A stretch of DNA of 64,000 nt from Streptomyces zagrosensis (GTDB lineage Bacteria; Actinomycetota; Actinomycetes; Streptomycetales; Streptomycetaceae), in contig NZ_JACHJL010000007.1 in the NCBI RefSeq assembly GCF_014203645.1, positions 62,001-126,000 on the forward strand. The letters are read 5' to 3'. The notes under the pieces were generated by a model. It saw only the letters and a program-made list of their open reading frames with translations, did no database searches and was not told the origin of the DNA. The translations under genes and the position numbers were made by a program. Numbering within the stretch: the first letter of the stretch is position 1; each line of letters begins with the position of its first letter. Of this stretch, positions 17,056 through 25,353 are shown one piece after another.

Positions 17056-17376
17056 CTCGCGAGCTGAGCTGACTCGCGGTCTGAGCCGAAGCACAGCCTG
17101 AGCCGAAGCACAGCCTGAGCCGAAGCACAGCCTGAGCCGAAGCACAGCCTGAGCCGAAGCACAGCCTGAGCCGAAGCACAGCCTGAGCCACAGCGCGAGC
17201 TGACCGCGTGCCGGGCCGCGGAAGCCGTGGAGCAGAGCACGGCCATGCGTCCGGAACACCCTCCCCGTTCTTCCCCCTCCCCGCCCTTCCCTCCCCGACC
17301 TGCTGTCCTTCCCCTCGCGACCTGCTGTCCTTCCCCCTCCCGGCCTCCCCCGGCGAGAGCCCTGACCCGCTGGGAG
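17056..17376. other. Repeat-rich intergenic region
   Basis: This 321-bp gap between convergent genes holds the 17-bp tandem repeat (separate entry). It also has a C/T-rich stretch at about 17260-17350 with two copies of a segment containing gacctgctgtccttcccc. No gene or clear terminator hairpin was identified. Confidence 0.5.
17081..17190. repeat. 17-bp perfect tandem repeat, six copies plus partial
   Basis: The unit ctgagccgaagcacagc occurs six times without a mismatch from 17081 to 17182, followed by a degenerate partial copy. It begins 26 bp after the stop of the TTA-containing gene. Because 17 is not a multiple of three, it reads through all frames, which rules out a protein repeat. Perfect identity points to recent expansion, so copy number probably differs among strains. 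Confidence 0.92.
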
Positions 17377-18162
17377 TCAGGCGCTGAGCGGTACGCCCAA
17401 CGAAGTGCGCACCGCTCGCGCTTCCCGCTTTTGCTCGTAGCGCCGGAGCAGCAGCGCGGCCACCTCCGGGGCGGGCCCCAGCACATCGGCCAACACATCG
17501 GCCCCCGCCTGTTCGGCGCCACACACAATGCGGTCGGGCAGCCGCCCGGGCGCGATGACGTACGGCGCGACGGCCACCCGCCGCACCCCCTGCGCCCGCA
17601 GCGCCCGCACCGCGTCCTCGGTACGTGGCACGCAGGTGAGGGGGGCTGCCGCGGAGGCGAACGCAGGCCGCACGGCGCACCAACCGGTGTGCCGCCACTC
17701 CCGCGCGATTTCAGCGATCACTGCGATCGCCTCCGGGTCTGATGAGCCCGCCGAGGCCAGGACGACCCCGGTCGAGCTTCGGTCGCCGGGGCGTATCCCG
17801 GCCTCGGCCAGGCGACGCTCCAGCGCGTCGATCAGCAGCGTGGACGGGCCGAGCACCGCAGCCTGCCGCACGGTCAGCTGTGGCCATGCGGCGCTGGCCT
17901 CGTACAGCACCGCCGGGATATCGGCCTTGGCGTGGAAGGCGCGGGTCAGCAGCAGCGGCACCGCCACCACGTCCCGTACGCCATCGGCCGCTAGCCGCGA
18001 CAGCACCTGTGGCACGCTCGGCGCGCAGAAGTCCAAGTAGCCGACCTCTACCCGCAACCCTGGCCGCAGGGCCCGTACCCGAGTGCTGAGCTCGGAGACG
18101 GTTGCCGCGTGCCGCGGGTCGCGGCTGCCGTGCGCGATGATCACCAGCGCTGTCGCGTGCAT
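17377..18162 (-). CDS. Sirohydrochlorin chelatase (CbiX/SirB type)
   Basis: A 261-residue two-repeat chelatase. The first half begins ALVIIAHGSRDPRHAAT (His near residue 11) and continues VAVPLLLTRAFHAKADIP (His near 78); the second half begins VVLASAGSSDPEA and ends with a matching strand, VAVAPYVIAPGRLPDRI. The paired His residues bind the metal. It inserts Fe2+ into sirohydrochlorin to make siroheme, the cofactor of the sulfite reductase encoded upstream in the same block. It is the last gene of the sulfur block, 11 bp after the permease stop. A cobalt-inserting role is less likely given the context. Confidence 0.9.
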   Translation of the reverse strand: MHATALVIIAHGSRDPRHAATVSELSTRVRALRPGLRVEVGYLDFCAPSVPQVLSRLAADGVRDVVAVPLLLTRAFHAKADIPAVLYEASAAWPQLTVRQAAVLGPSTLLIDALERRLAEAGIRPGDRSSTGVVLASAGSSDPEAIAVIAEIAREWRHTGWCAVRPAFASAAAPLTCVPRTEDAVRALRAQGVRRVAVAPYVIAPGRLPDRIVCGAEQAGADVLADVLGPAPEVAALLLRRYEQKREARAVRTSLGVPLSA

Positions 18163-18173
18163 GGGCCGGCCCC

Positions 18174-19181
18174 TTAGCGGTTGCTCGCGAGCAGGCCGCG
18201 GCTGCGCAGCACCCGCCGCTCGATCGGCGCGAAGATCAGCAGCTCGATGCCGATGCCCACGATGAGGATGAGCAAGATCGCGGCCAGTACCAGCGACATG
18301 TCCGAGTCCACTCGGGCCTGGTCGAGCAACTGGCCGAGTCCGGTGCCCAGCTCAGGCGAAGTGGCGATCAGTTCGGCCGCCATCAGCGACCGCCAGGAGA
18401 ACGCCCAGCCCTGCTTGAGCCCGGCAATGTAGCCGGGTAGCGCGGCCGGCAGCAGGACATGCCGTATGCCGGCGAATCCGGTGGCGCCGATGGTGCGGCC
18501 CGCACGCAGGAACAGGGGCGGAATCTGGTCCACGCCCGCCACGAGGCCGTTGGCGATCGAGGGAACGGCACCGAGCAACACGACCGCGTAAATGGTGGAG
18601 TTGGTCAGCCCGAACCAAATGATCGCCGCAGGCACCCACGCCACCGACGGCAGCGACTGGAGGCCGGAGAGGATCGGGCCGATGGCCGCACGCACGAACC
18701 ACACCCGCGCCACCACAAGCCCGAGCGGCGTTCCGATGATCAACGAGGCGGCGAAGCCGAGCGCCCCGCGCGACAGGCTCTCCCACACATAGCCGAGGAG
18801 CGTGCCGTCCAGCCACTTGTCCTGCAACGCCCGCGCCACTTCGGCGGGGCTGGGCAACTGGTAGTGCGGCTTGACCTCGAAGTGGTACGCGAGCTGCCAG
18901 GCGATGAGGACCAGCGCGACGGCGACGACGGGCGGCAGGACCTGGTCGAGCAGCACCCGGCCCAGCGGCACCCGGGTCTTGGTATGCGTCTCCAGCGCGT
19001 CGAGGCCCGCCTCAAGCCCGGCGAGCTGATCGGACGCGCCGGCTGCGGAGCCCTTGCCTCCCGCGCCTCCCGGGCGCCCCGCGTTGACAGTGTTGACTGT
19101 GTTGCCCGCGTCGATGGGTGAGGCGGAGGCGGCGTGCTGTGGCTCGGGGTCCCCTGGGGAGCGGGTGTCAGTGCTGGCCAT
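18174..19181 (-). CDS. ABC transporter permease, sulfonate/taurine type
   Basis: A 335-residue SsuC/TauC-type permease. ATG 19181 has ggggag as SD; an ATG at 19199 would sit on top of that SD. The hydrophilic N-terminal ~90 residues are unusually long and low complexity. Six helices follow, and the EAA-like loop is AGRTIGATGFAGIRHVLLPA near residue 240. The start lies inside the ATPase stop region (14-bp overlap), so the genes are coupled. Neighbouring cys genes point to a sulfur ester or sulfonate as substrate; sulfate cannot be excluded. Confidence 0.92.
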   Translation of the reverse strand: MASTDTRSPGDPEPQHAASASPIDAGNTVNTVNAGRPGGAGGKGSAAGASDQLAGLEAGLDALETHTKTRVPLGRVLLDQVLPPVVAVALVLIAWQLAYHFEVKPHYQLPSPAEVARALQDKWLDGTLLGYVWESLSRGALGFAASLIIGTPLGLVVARVWFVRAAIGPILSGLQSLPSVAWVPAAIIWFGLTNSTIYAVVLLGAVPSIANGLVAGVDQIPPLFLRAGRTIGATGFAGIRHVLLPAALPGYIAGLKQGWAFSWRSLMAAELIATSPELGTGLGQLLDQARVDSDMSLVLAAILLILIVGIGIELLIFAPIERRVLRSRGLLASNR

Positions 19182-19962
19182 GTCGGCGGATCTCCCCACG
19201 GAGTTGCTCGGTGATCTCTACGGACAGGTCGGCGACGGCGGCGTCCTCGATGCGGCGCGGCTGGGGGATCTCCACGTCCCACTCGCGGGCGATTCGGCCG
19301 GGGCGCGAGGAGAGCAGCACCACGCGCTGCGCCAGCCGTACCGCCTCGCGCACGTTGTGCGTCACGAACAGCACCGAGACATGGGTCTCGGCCCAGATGC
19401 GGGTCAGTTCGTCGTGCAGGACATCGCGGGTGATGGCGTCCAGGGCCGCGAACGGCTCGTCCATCAAGAGCAGCTTGCTGTCCTGGGCGAGGGCCCTGGC
19501 GAGCGCCACCCGCTGCCGCATCCCGCCGGACAGCTCGTGCACCCGCTTGCCGTACGAGCCGTTCAGCCGCACCAGGCCAAGCAGCCGCTCGGCCTCCGTG
19601 CGGCGCGACCCGCGCGGCACCCCCCGCATCCGTAGCGCCAGTTCGATGTTCTTGCCCGCCGTGAGCCACGGGAACAGCGCATGCTCCTGGAACATCAAGG
19701 CGGGCCGCCCGCCGGGGACGTCGATGCTTCCCGCGGTCGGCTTGTCGAGCCCGGCGACGAGGTTCAACAGGGTGGATTTACCACACCCCGAGGCCCCCAG
19801 GAGGCAGACGAACTCACCGGGCGCGACATCGAGTGCGATGTCATCAAGCACTTGCTGCTGTGCGCCGGGGCGGCCGAACGACTTGGACACATGATCGATG
19901 CGAGCGGCGTAACTGCTCGACCGTTCCGTCGTGAGGGGCTGCTTGGTGAGCGTGGCGGACAT
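19168..19962 (-). CDS. ABC transporter ATP-binding protein, sulfonate/taurine type
   Basis: A 264-residue ATPase. ATG 19962 follows aggagg at ideal spacing; an upstream in-frame start adds 15 residues without an SD. Walker A is GASGCGKST, the Q-loop lies in MFQEHALFPW, the signature is LSGGMRQRVALARAL, Walker B is LLLMDEPFAALD, and the switch His is in VTHNVREA. It powers the importer formed with the adjacent permease and lipoprotein. The SsuB/TauB grouping rests on overall likeness and the sulfur context. Confidence 0.94.
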   Translation of the reverse strand: MSATLTKQPLTTERSSSYAARIDHVSKSFGRPGAQQQVLDDIALDVAPGEFVCLLGASGCGKSTLLNLVAGLDKPTAGSIDVPGGRPALMFQEHALFPWLTAGKNIELALRMRGVPRGSRRTEAERLLGLVRLNGSYGKRVHELSGGMRQRVALARALAQDSKLLLMDEPFAALDAITRDVLHDELTRIWAETHVSVLFVTHNVREAVRLAQRVVLLSSRPGRIAREWDVEIPQPRRIEDAAVADLSVEITEQLRGEIRRHGQH

Positions 19963-20049
19963 GGCGGTCACCTCCTGGAAAGCCGGGGCGCCGGGGAATC
20001 CCGGCAAAAGAACCTGCGGTGGGGCGTGGGGGGCGGCTGGTAGCGAGAG

Positions 20050-21180
20050 CTAGCTGACGCCGAGCCCGGCGTCCTTGACCTTGGGCTTGCCCTGGGCCTT
20101 CAGCACCTTGTTCAGCAGTGTGAGGTCGTAGATGCCATCGAGCTTGGGCTCCTTCACGAGCCCCGCATCGACGGCGTGCTGCGCCTGGTCCCGCAGCGTC
20201 TCCGCGAGCGGGTCATTGGTGACATCCACGTTCTTGAACGCCGGGCTCAGGACCTTCTCGTCCAACTGGCTGCCCGTGAGGTTCTTCAGTGCCGCGTTGA
20301 CCTGCTTCTTCGCCGCGTCCGGATGAGCCTTGATCCAGTCATTGGTGTTGACCGCCCCGCGCAGCACCGCCTCGACGACCTTCGGGTGCTCCTTGAGGAA
20401 CTTCTGCGAGACGATCACGTTCGTGATGACGAACTTGCCGTCCTTCCACAGGTCCCGCTCATCAAGAAGGATCTTGCCGCCCTCGGCCACCAGCTTGGAC
20501 GCGGTGGGCTCCGGCACCCACGCGCCGTCGATGCCGCCCTGCTTGAAGGTGGTCGGAATTTCCTTGTTGTCCTGCCGCAGTACCGACACATCGCCCTTGC
20601 CGGTCTGGGCATCGATGTCGTAGCCCTTGCCTGCCAGGTAGTTGAGCAGCGCCACGTCCTGCGTGTTGCCCTTTTGCGGGGTGGCGATCCGCTTGCCCTT
20701 GAGGTCATCCGGCGTCTTGATCTTGTCCGGGTTCACCACGAGCGAGACGCCCCCGGACGCGGCACCGGAGATGATCCGCAGGTTTTGGCCGCCGGACTTG
20801 GTGTAGCCGTTGATGGCGGGCGAGGGGCCGATCCAGCCGATGTCGATGGAGCCGGCGTTCAGCGCCTCGATCTCCGATGGTCCCGCGTTGAAGGTGAACG
20901 GCTTGATCTGGGTGCCGCCCAACTCCTTTTGAATCAGCCCCTCTTGAACGCCCACTAGCGCGGTCGCGTGCGTGACGTTCGCGAAGTAGCCGACCCGCAC
21001 CGAGTCAAGACCGTCGAGCTTGGCGCCCTTGGCCTTGGCCGCGGGCTTCTTGCCGTCGTCTTCCTTGTCCGATCCGTAGCCGCAGGCGCCCAGCGCGCCG
21101 ATCAGCAAGGGGGCGAGTGCAGCGGCCAGTAGACGACGACGGGCGGCTCTGCGGGCGCGGGGCGCGAGGGCGGCAGTCAC
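20050..21180 (-). CDS. Sulfonate-type ABC transporter binding lipoprotein
   Basis: A 376-residue lipoprotein with GTG start 21180. A basic N-terminus and hydrophobic segment lead to the lipobox IGALGAC. The mature protein is SsuA/NMT1-like: VRVGYFANVTHATALVGVQ at the start of domain 1, then AGPSEIEALNAGSIDIGWIG and the hinge segment DGAWVPEPTASKL. Proteins of this shape bind aliphatic sulfonates, taurine, nitrate or thiamine precursors; its place between cysN and the transporter genes favours a sulfur compound. It leads the transporter part of the block, about 225 bp after cysN. Confidence 0.92.
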   Translation of the reverse strand: MTAALAPRARRAARRRLLAAALAPLLIGALGACGYGSDKEDDGKKPAAKAKGAKLDGLDSVRVGYFANVTHATALVGVQEGLIQKELGGTQIKPFTFNAGPSEIEALNAGSIDIGWIGPSPAINGYTKSGGQNLRIISGAASGGVSLVVNPDKIKTPDDLKGKRIATPQKGNTQDVALLNYLAGKGYDIDAQTGKGDVSVLRQDNKEIPTTFKQGGIDGAWVPEPTASKLVAEGGKILLDERDLWKDGKFVITNVIVSQKFLKEHPKVVEAVLRGAVNTNDWIKAHPDAAKKQVNAALKNLTGSQLDEKVLSPAFKNVDVTNDPLAETLRDQAQHAVDAGLVKEPKLDGIYDLTLLNKVLKAQGKPKVKDAGLGVS

Positions 21181-21406
21181 AGAGGTGGTTCCTCTCAGCG
21201 AGCCGGGGTACGCCTCACGGCGGACCCGGCGGTGGTTCCGGTTCTCGGAAGGGAACGAACGGTCCGGCCGGATGGCCGAAGGGGCGGGGGGTGGCCGGGG
21301 CGGTTAGCACGCACATCGCCCAACGCCGCCCTGCCCACTGCCAAGTGCGCCGCTGCCCACGCGACCGCCCTCCTTGGCGAACGTCGAAAACGCCTCGCCT
21401 GCCATG

Positions 21407-22852
21407 TCAAACACCCCTTTCCGCACCGCTCGGTCCAAACTGAGCGCCCGATACTGCCGGCCCATCGGCAAGGCCGCGGGCCGCACTGGCTGCTGTGGCT
21501 GATGCGGCTGCTGTGGCTGTGAAAGCCGGGCCCGCCATGCCGGCGGTGAGCGTCGTGCCGTCCGCCGGGTCGATCAAGAGGAAGGACCCGGTGCGCCGGG
21601 AGGCGGCGTACGCGTCGAGCGCGAGCGGCTCGGCGGTACGTAGCACCACCCGACCTATGTCGTTGGCGACCAGTTCGTCGGGCGCCGGATGCTGGGAGAG
21701 GTCGTCCAGCGTCAGCCGCGACGGAATGTCCTTGACGATGGCCTTGACGGTGCGCGTGGTGTGCTTGAGCAACACCCGGTCACCGATCCGCAGCGGCCGG
21801 TCCGCCACGTGGCACACGGTGGCCACCACGTCCTGCGTGGTGCGCGGCGCGGCGTCGGCGGGCGCGATCAGGTCCCCGCGCGACACATCGAGGTCGTCGG
21901 CGAGCCGCAGCGTCACCGACTGCGGCGACCAGGCCGCGTCCACCGGGTCCCCGAGCGCGTCGATGCCCTCGATCACGCTCGTACGCCCCGATGGCAGCAC
22001 CACCACCGGCTGCCCCACGCGCAGCACACCTGAGGCGACCTGCCCCGCGTAGCCGCGGTAGTCGCGGTGTTCGGCGGACTGCGGGCGGATGACGTACTGC
22101 ACCGGGAAGCGGGCCACATCGCGCGCCGGGTCGGCGACGACCGGCACCGTCTCCAGGTGTTCGAGCACGGTGGGCCCGCCGTACCAGTTCATGTGCGCCG
22201 ATGCCGTCACCACGTTGTCCCCGGCCAGTGCGGAGATGGGGATCGCCGTGCACCACTCTTCCTTGGGACCATCGGCGCTACCCCAACCGGGGACGCCCAG
22301 CGAGGCGGCGTAGGAGGTGAACTCCTCGGCAATGGCGGCGAACACCGGCTCCGCGTAGTCCACCAGGTCCATCTTGTTGACGGCCAGCACGATGTGCGGC
22401 ACGCGCAGCAGCGCGGCCACCGCGGCATGGCGGCGGGTCTGCTCCACCACGCCGTTACGGGCGTCCACCAGGACCACGGCCAGCTCAGCCGTCGAGGCGC
22501 CGGTGACCATGTTGCGGGTGTACTGCACATGGCCCGGGGTGTCGGCGAGGATGAATCGGCGCCGGGGTGTGGCGAAGTAGCGGTAGGCGACATCGATGGT
22601 GATGCCCTGCTCCCGCTCCGCGCGCAACCCATCGGTCAGCAGGGCCAGGTCAGGGCCCTGGGAGCCGCGGTGGCGCGAGGCGTGCTCGACTGCCTCAAGC
22701 TGGTCGGCCAGCACCGACTTGGAGTCGTGCAACAGCCGCCCCACCAGTGTGGACTTCCCGTCGTCAACGGAGCCCGCGGTGGCAAAGCGCAGTAGCGAGG
22801 TGGCGGGCGTCTGCTCGGCTCGCTCGGACTGCCCGGTGATGATGCTCGTCAT
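21407..22852 (-). CDS. cysN: Sulfate adenylyltransferase subunit 1 (GTPase)
   Basis: A 481-residue EF-Tu-like GTPase. The G motifs are complete: G1 GSVDDGKST, G2 region REQGITIDVAYRYF, G3 DTPGH, G4 NKMD, with beta-barrel domains after about residue 240. With CysD it couples GTP hydrolysis to formation of adenylyl sulfate (APS) from ATP and sulfate. Its ATG 22852 overlaps the cysD TAA by one base. No CysC fusion is present; APS kinase is encoded separately in this block. The Ala/Thr-rich C-terminal ~45 residues look unstructured. Confidence 0.96.
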   Translation of the reverse strand: MTSIITGQSERAEQTPATSLLRFATAGSVDDGKSTLVGRLLHDSKSVLADQLEAVEHASRHRGSQGPDLALLTDGLRAEREQGITIDVAYRYFATPRRRFILADTPGHVQYTRNMVTGASTAELAVVLVDARNGVVEQTRRHAAVAALLRVPHIVLAVNKMDLVDYAEPVFAAIAEEFTSYAASLGVPGWGSADGPKEEWCTAIPISALAGDNVVTASAHMNWYGGPTVLEHLETVPVVADPARDVARFPVQYVIRPQSAEHRDYRGYAGQVASGVLRVGQPVVVLPSGRTSVIEGIDALGDPVDAAWSPQSVTLRLADDLDVSRGDLIAPADAAPRTTQDVVATVCHVADRPLRIGDRVLLKHTTRTVKAIVKDIPSRLTLDDLSQHPAPDELVANDIGRVVLRTAEPLALDAYAASRRTGSFLLIDPADGTTLTAGMAGPAFTATAAASATAASAARGLADGPAVSGAQFGPSGAERGV

Positions 22853-23787
22853 TAGAAGTACCCCTCGCGCTTACGGTCTTCCATCGCGGCCTCGGACAGC
22901 TTGTCGTCCGCCCGCGTTGCACCCCGCTCGGTGAGCCTGGACGCCGCGATCTCCTCGATGACCTGGGAGATGGTCGCCGCCTGCGAATCGACGGCGCCGG
23001 TGCAGGACATGTCGCCTACGGTGCGGTAGCGCACCAGGCGCCGCTCGATCCGCTCGCCCTCGCGCGGGCCGCCCCAGGCGCCGGGCGCCAGCCACATGCC
23101 GGCCCGTGCGAAGACCTCGCGCTCGTGCGCGTAGTAGATCGCCGGAAGGTCGATCTTCTCCCGCTCGATGTACTGCCACACATCAAGCTCGGTCCAGTTC
23201 GACAGCGGGAAGACCCGCACATGCTCGCCGGGGGAGTGCCGCCCGTTGTAGAGCTGCCACAGCTCCGGGCGCTGCCGCCGCGGGTCCCAGCCGCCGAACT
23301 CATCGCGCAGCGAAAACACCCGCTCCTTGGCGCGCGCCTTCTCCTCGTCGCGCCGCCCGCCACCGAAGACCGCGTCGAAGCGGTTCTTCTCGATGCCGTC
23401 GAGCAGCGGCACCGTCTGGAGCGGGTTACGCGTGCCATCGGGGCGTTCGCGAAGCCGGCCCGAGTCGATGAACTCCTGCACCGATGCCACGTGCAGCCGC
23501 AGCCCGTGCCGCTCCACGGCGCGGTCACGGTAGTCGATGACCTCGGGGAAGTTGTGCCCGGTGTCCACATGCAGCAGCGCGAAGGGCACCGGCGCCGGGG
23601 TGAACGCCTTCAGCGCCAGGTGCAGCATCACGATCGAGTCCTTGCCGCCGGAGAACAGGATCACCGGCCGCTCGAACTCGCCCGCCACCTCGCGGAAGAT
23701 GTGCACCGCCTCGGACTCCAAGGCGTCCAGATGGGGCAGTGCGTACGGGTTGTCGGCGTCTTCGCCGACAGAGTTGGGGGGTGTCAT
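22852..23787 (-). CDS. cysD: Sulfate adenylyltransferase subunit 2
   Basis: A 311-residue PAPS-reductase-fold protein. I chose ATG 23787 (gaggag ten bases upstream), which gives the usual N-terminus running into the PYALPHLDALESEAVHI region; a GTG at 23850 overlapping the cysC stop is possible but adds an atypical head. The PP-loop is LFSGGKDSIVMLHLALKAF near residue 40. The conserved RRDEEKARAKER segment and the GDMSCTGAV turn follow. It adenylates sulfate together with the CysN GTPase. Confidence 0.96.
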   Translation of the reverse strand: MTPPNSVGEDADNPYALPHLDALESEAVHIFREVAGEFERPVILFSGGKDSIVMLHLALKAFTPAPVPFALLHVDTGHNFPEVIDYRDRAVERHGLRLHVASVQEFIDSGRLRERPDGTRNPLQTVPLLDGIEKNRFDAVFGGGRRDEEKARAKERVFSLRDEFGGWDPRRQRPELWQLYNGRHSPGEHVRVFPLSNWTELDVWQYIEREKIDLPAIYYAHEREVFARAGMWLAPGAWGGPREGERIERRLVRYRTVGDMSCTGAVDSQAATISQVIEEIAASRLTERGATRADDKLSEAAMEDRKREGYF

Positions 23788-23846
23788 GGGGGGCTCGCTC
23801 CTCTTGTCGATCGCTGTGCGTGCGTCGTGCGCCGTGCGTGCGCCGC

Positions 23847-24425
23847 TCACAAAGCCCCCCGCCTGGCCAGCAGCGCGTACAGTGCCGCCGCTGACTCGTG
23901 CACACCCTGCTGGTGCGCCTCGATCCGCAAGTCCGGGTCGGCGGGCACCTCATACGGGTCGTCCACGCCGGTAAGACCAGAGATCTCGCCTGCCGCCTGC
24001 TTGGCGTACAGGCCCTTCACATCACGCTCCGAGCAGACCTCAACGGGCGTGGCGACATGCACCTCCAGATACGGCGTCCCCTCGACCTGGTGCCGCTTGC
24101 GCACGGCCTCCCGGCTGTCGGCGAACGGTGCGATCACCGGCACCAGCGCGATGGTGCCGTTGGAGGCGAGCAGTTCGGCCACGAAGCCGATGCGCTGCAC
24201 ATTGGTGTGCCGGTCCGCCCGGGAGAAGCCAAGGCCCGCGGAGAGGAACTCGCGGATCTCGTCACCGTCGAGCACCTCGACCCGATGGCCCTCGCTGCGC
24301 AGCCGCTCGGCCAGCGCGTAGGCGATCGTCGTCTTGCCCGCGCTGGGCAAGCCGGTGAGCCACACCGTCGCACCCGTCTGCTGGGGGGCGCTCGCGGCCC
24401 GCCCGCCCGGTGTGGCCGTGCTCAT
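23847..24425 (-). CDS. cysC: Adenylylsulfate kinase
   Basis: A 192-residue APS kinase. ATG 24425 has aggag six bases upstream; ATG 24458, overlapping the cysH stop, is a weaker alternative adding 11 residues. The P-loop is GLPSAGKTT, followed by DGDEIREFLSAGLGFSRADR and the APS-binding segment that includes RRxHxNVQRIG-type residues and GLYAKQAAGEI. It makes PAPS from APS. As the reductase upstream looks APS-specific, this enzyme may mainly supply PAPS for sulfotransferases. Confidence 0.95.
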   Translation of the reverse strand: MSTATPGGRAASAPQQTGATVWLTGLPSAGKTTIAYALAERLRSEGHRVEVLDGDEIREFLSAGLGFSRADRHTNVQRIGFVAELLASNGTIALVPVIAPFADSREAVRKRHQVEGTPYLEVHVATPVEVCSERDVKGLYAKQAAGEISGLTGVDDPYEVPADPDLRIEAHQQGVHESAAALYALLARRGAL

Positions 24426-24457
24426 CGGTGACTCCTGGGGTATGTGTGTGTCCGTCA

Positions 24458-25165
24458 TCAGCCGTGCAACCCGCACTCGGTCTTGCCGGTCCCCGCCCAG
24501 CGGCCGGCCCGCGCGTCCTCGCCCGCCGCCACCCGGCGGGTGCAGGGGGCGCAGCCAACCGATGCGTAACCATCCATCAGAAGTGGGTTGGTGAGCACCC
24601 CGTGCTCGGCCACGTAGGCGTCCACATCGTCCTGCGTCCAGCGGGCGATCGGTGACACCTTCACCTTGCGGCGCCGCGCGTCCCAGCCCACCACCGGCGT
24701 GTTCGCCCGGGTGGGGGACTCGTCGCGGCGCAGCCCGGTCGCCCACGCGTCGTAGTCACCCAGCCCCGCCTCAAGCGGCGCGATCTTACGCAGCGCGCAG
24801 CACCGGTCGGGGTCGCGCTCGTGCAGCCGCGGGCCGTACTCGGCGTCTTGCTCGGCGACCGACTGGCGCGGCGTGAGCGTGATCAAGTTGACGTCCAGCA
24901 CCGCGCCCACGGCGTCCCGGGTGCCGATGGTCTCCGGGAAGTGGTAGCCGGTGTCGAGGAAGACCACGTCCACGCCGGGGCGTACGCGCGCGGCCAGATG
25001 CGCCACGACGGCGTCCTCCATCGAGGAGGTGACGCAAAACCGCTCCCCGAAGGTTTCGGTGCTCCAGCGCAGAATTTCCAGCGCCGGCGCGTCTTCCAGT
25101 TCCCGGCCCGCCCGCTCGGCCAGCTCCTCAAGCTCGGTTTCGGTACGTTGCCTGGTGATCGTCAT
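24458..25165 (-). CDS. cysH: Adenylylsulfate reductase (4Fe-4S type)
   Basis: A 235-residue reductase with a PP-loop-like fold (VTSSMEDAVV near residue 45, LDTGYHFPET near 70). Both Cys pairs that bind a 4Fe-4S cluster are present, RCCALRK near residue 122 and GCAPCTRR near 205, and the C-terminal ECGLHG carries the catalytic Cys. In this family the cluster Cys pairs mark preference for APS rather than PAPS. Its ATG overlaps the stop of the zinc-ribbon gene (ATGA). It produces sulfite for the sulfite reductase. Confidence 0.95.
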   Translation of the reverse strand: MTITRQRTETELEELAERAGRELEDAPALEILRWSTETFGERFCVTSSMEDAVVAHLAARVRPGVDVVFLDTGYHFPETIGTRDAVGAVLDVNLITLTPRQSVAEQDAEYGPRLHERDPDRCCALRKIAPLEAGLGDYDAWATGLRRDESPTRANTPVVGWDARRRKVKVSPIARWTQDDVDAYVAEHGVLTNPLLMDGYASVGCAPCTRRVAAGEDARAGRWAGTGKTECGLHG

Positions 25166-25353
25166 GCGGTACCGCCCCTCTCGCTGGTCTCCTCGGTGCT
25201 GTGCCGCAGACCCGCGGCCAGCAGTCCGAGGAACGACAACCGAAACGCGCGGTTACAGGCGGTGCATTCCCAGGTGCCGTGGCCTTCTTCGGAAGGATTC
25301 AGGTCCTCCTCGCCGCAGTACGGGCAATAGAATGGCGCACTCCGCTCGCTCAC
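25162..25353 (-). CDS. Small zinc-ribbon protein of the sulfur operon
   Basis: A 63-residue protein starting at GTG 25353, which overlaps the sulfite reductase stop (GTGA); its own stop overlaps the cysH start, so it is wedged between two enzymes with coupled translation. Two Cys pairs (FYCPYCGEED and WECTACNRAF) form a rubredoxin-like or zinc-ribbon knuckle, followed by a hydrophobic segment FLGLLAAGL. I recall similar small proteins at this place in other streptomycete cys operons. Metal binding is a safe inference. A role in handing electrons or metal to the two iron-sulfur reductases is speculation. Confidence 0.8.
   Translation of the reverse strand: MSERSAPFYCPYCGEEDLNPSEEGHGTWECTACNRAFRLSFLGLLAAGLRHSTEETSERGGTA

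Noticed and set aside
17081..17190. CRISPR array
   Set aside because: The 17-bp units are directly adjacent without spacers and no cas genes are present.
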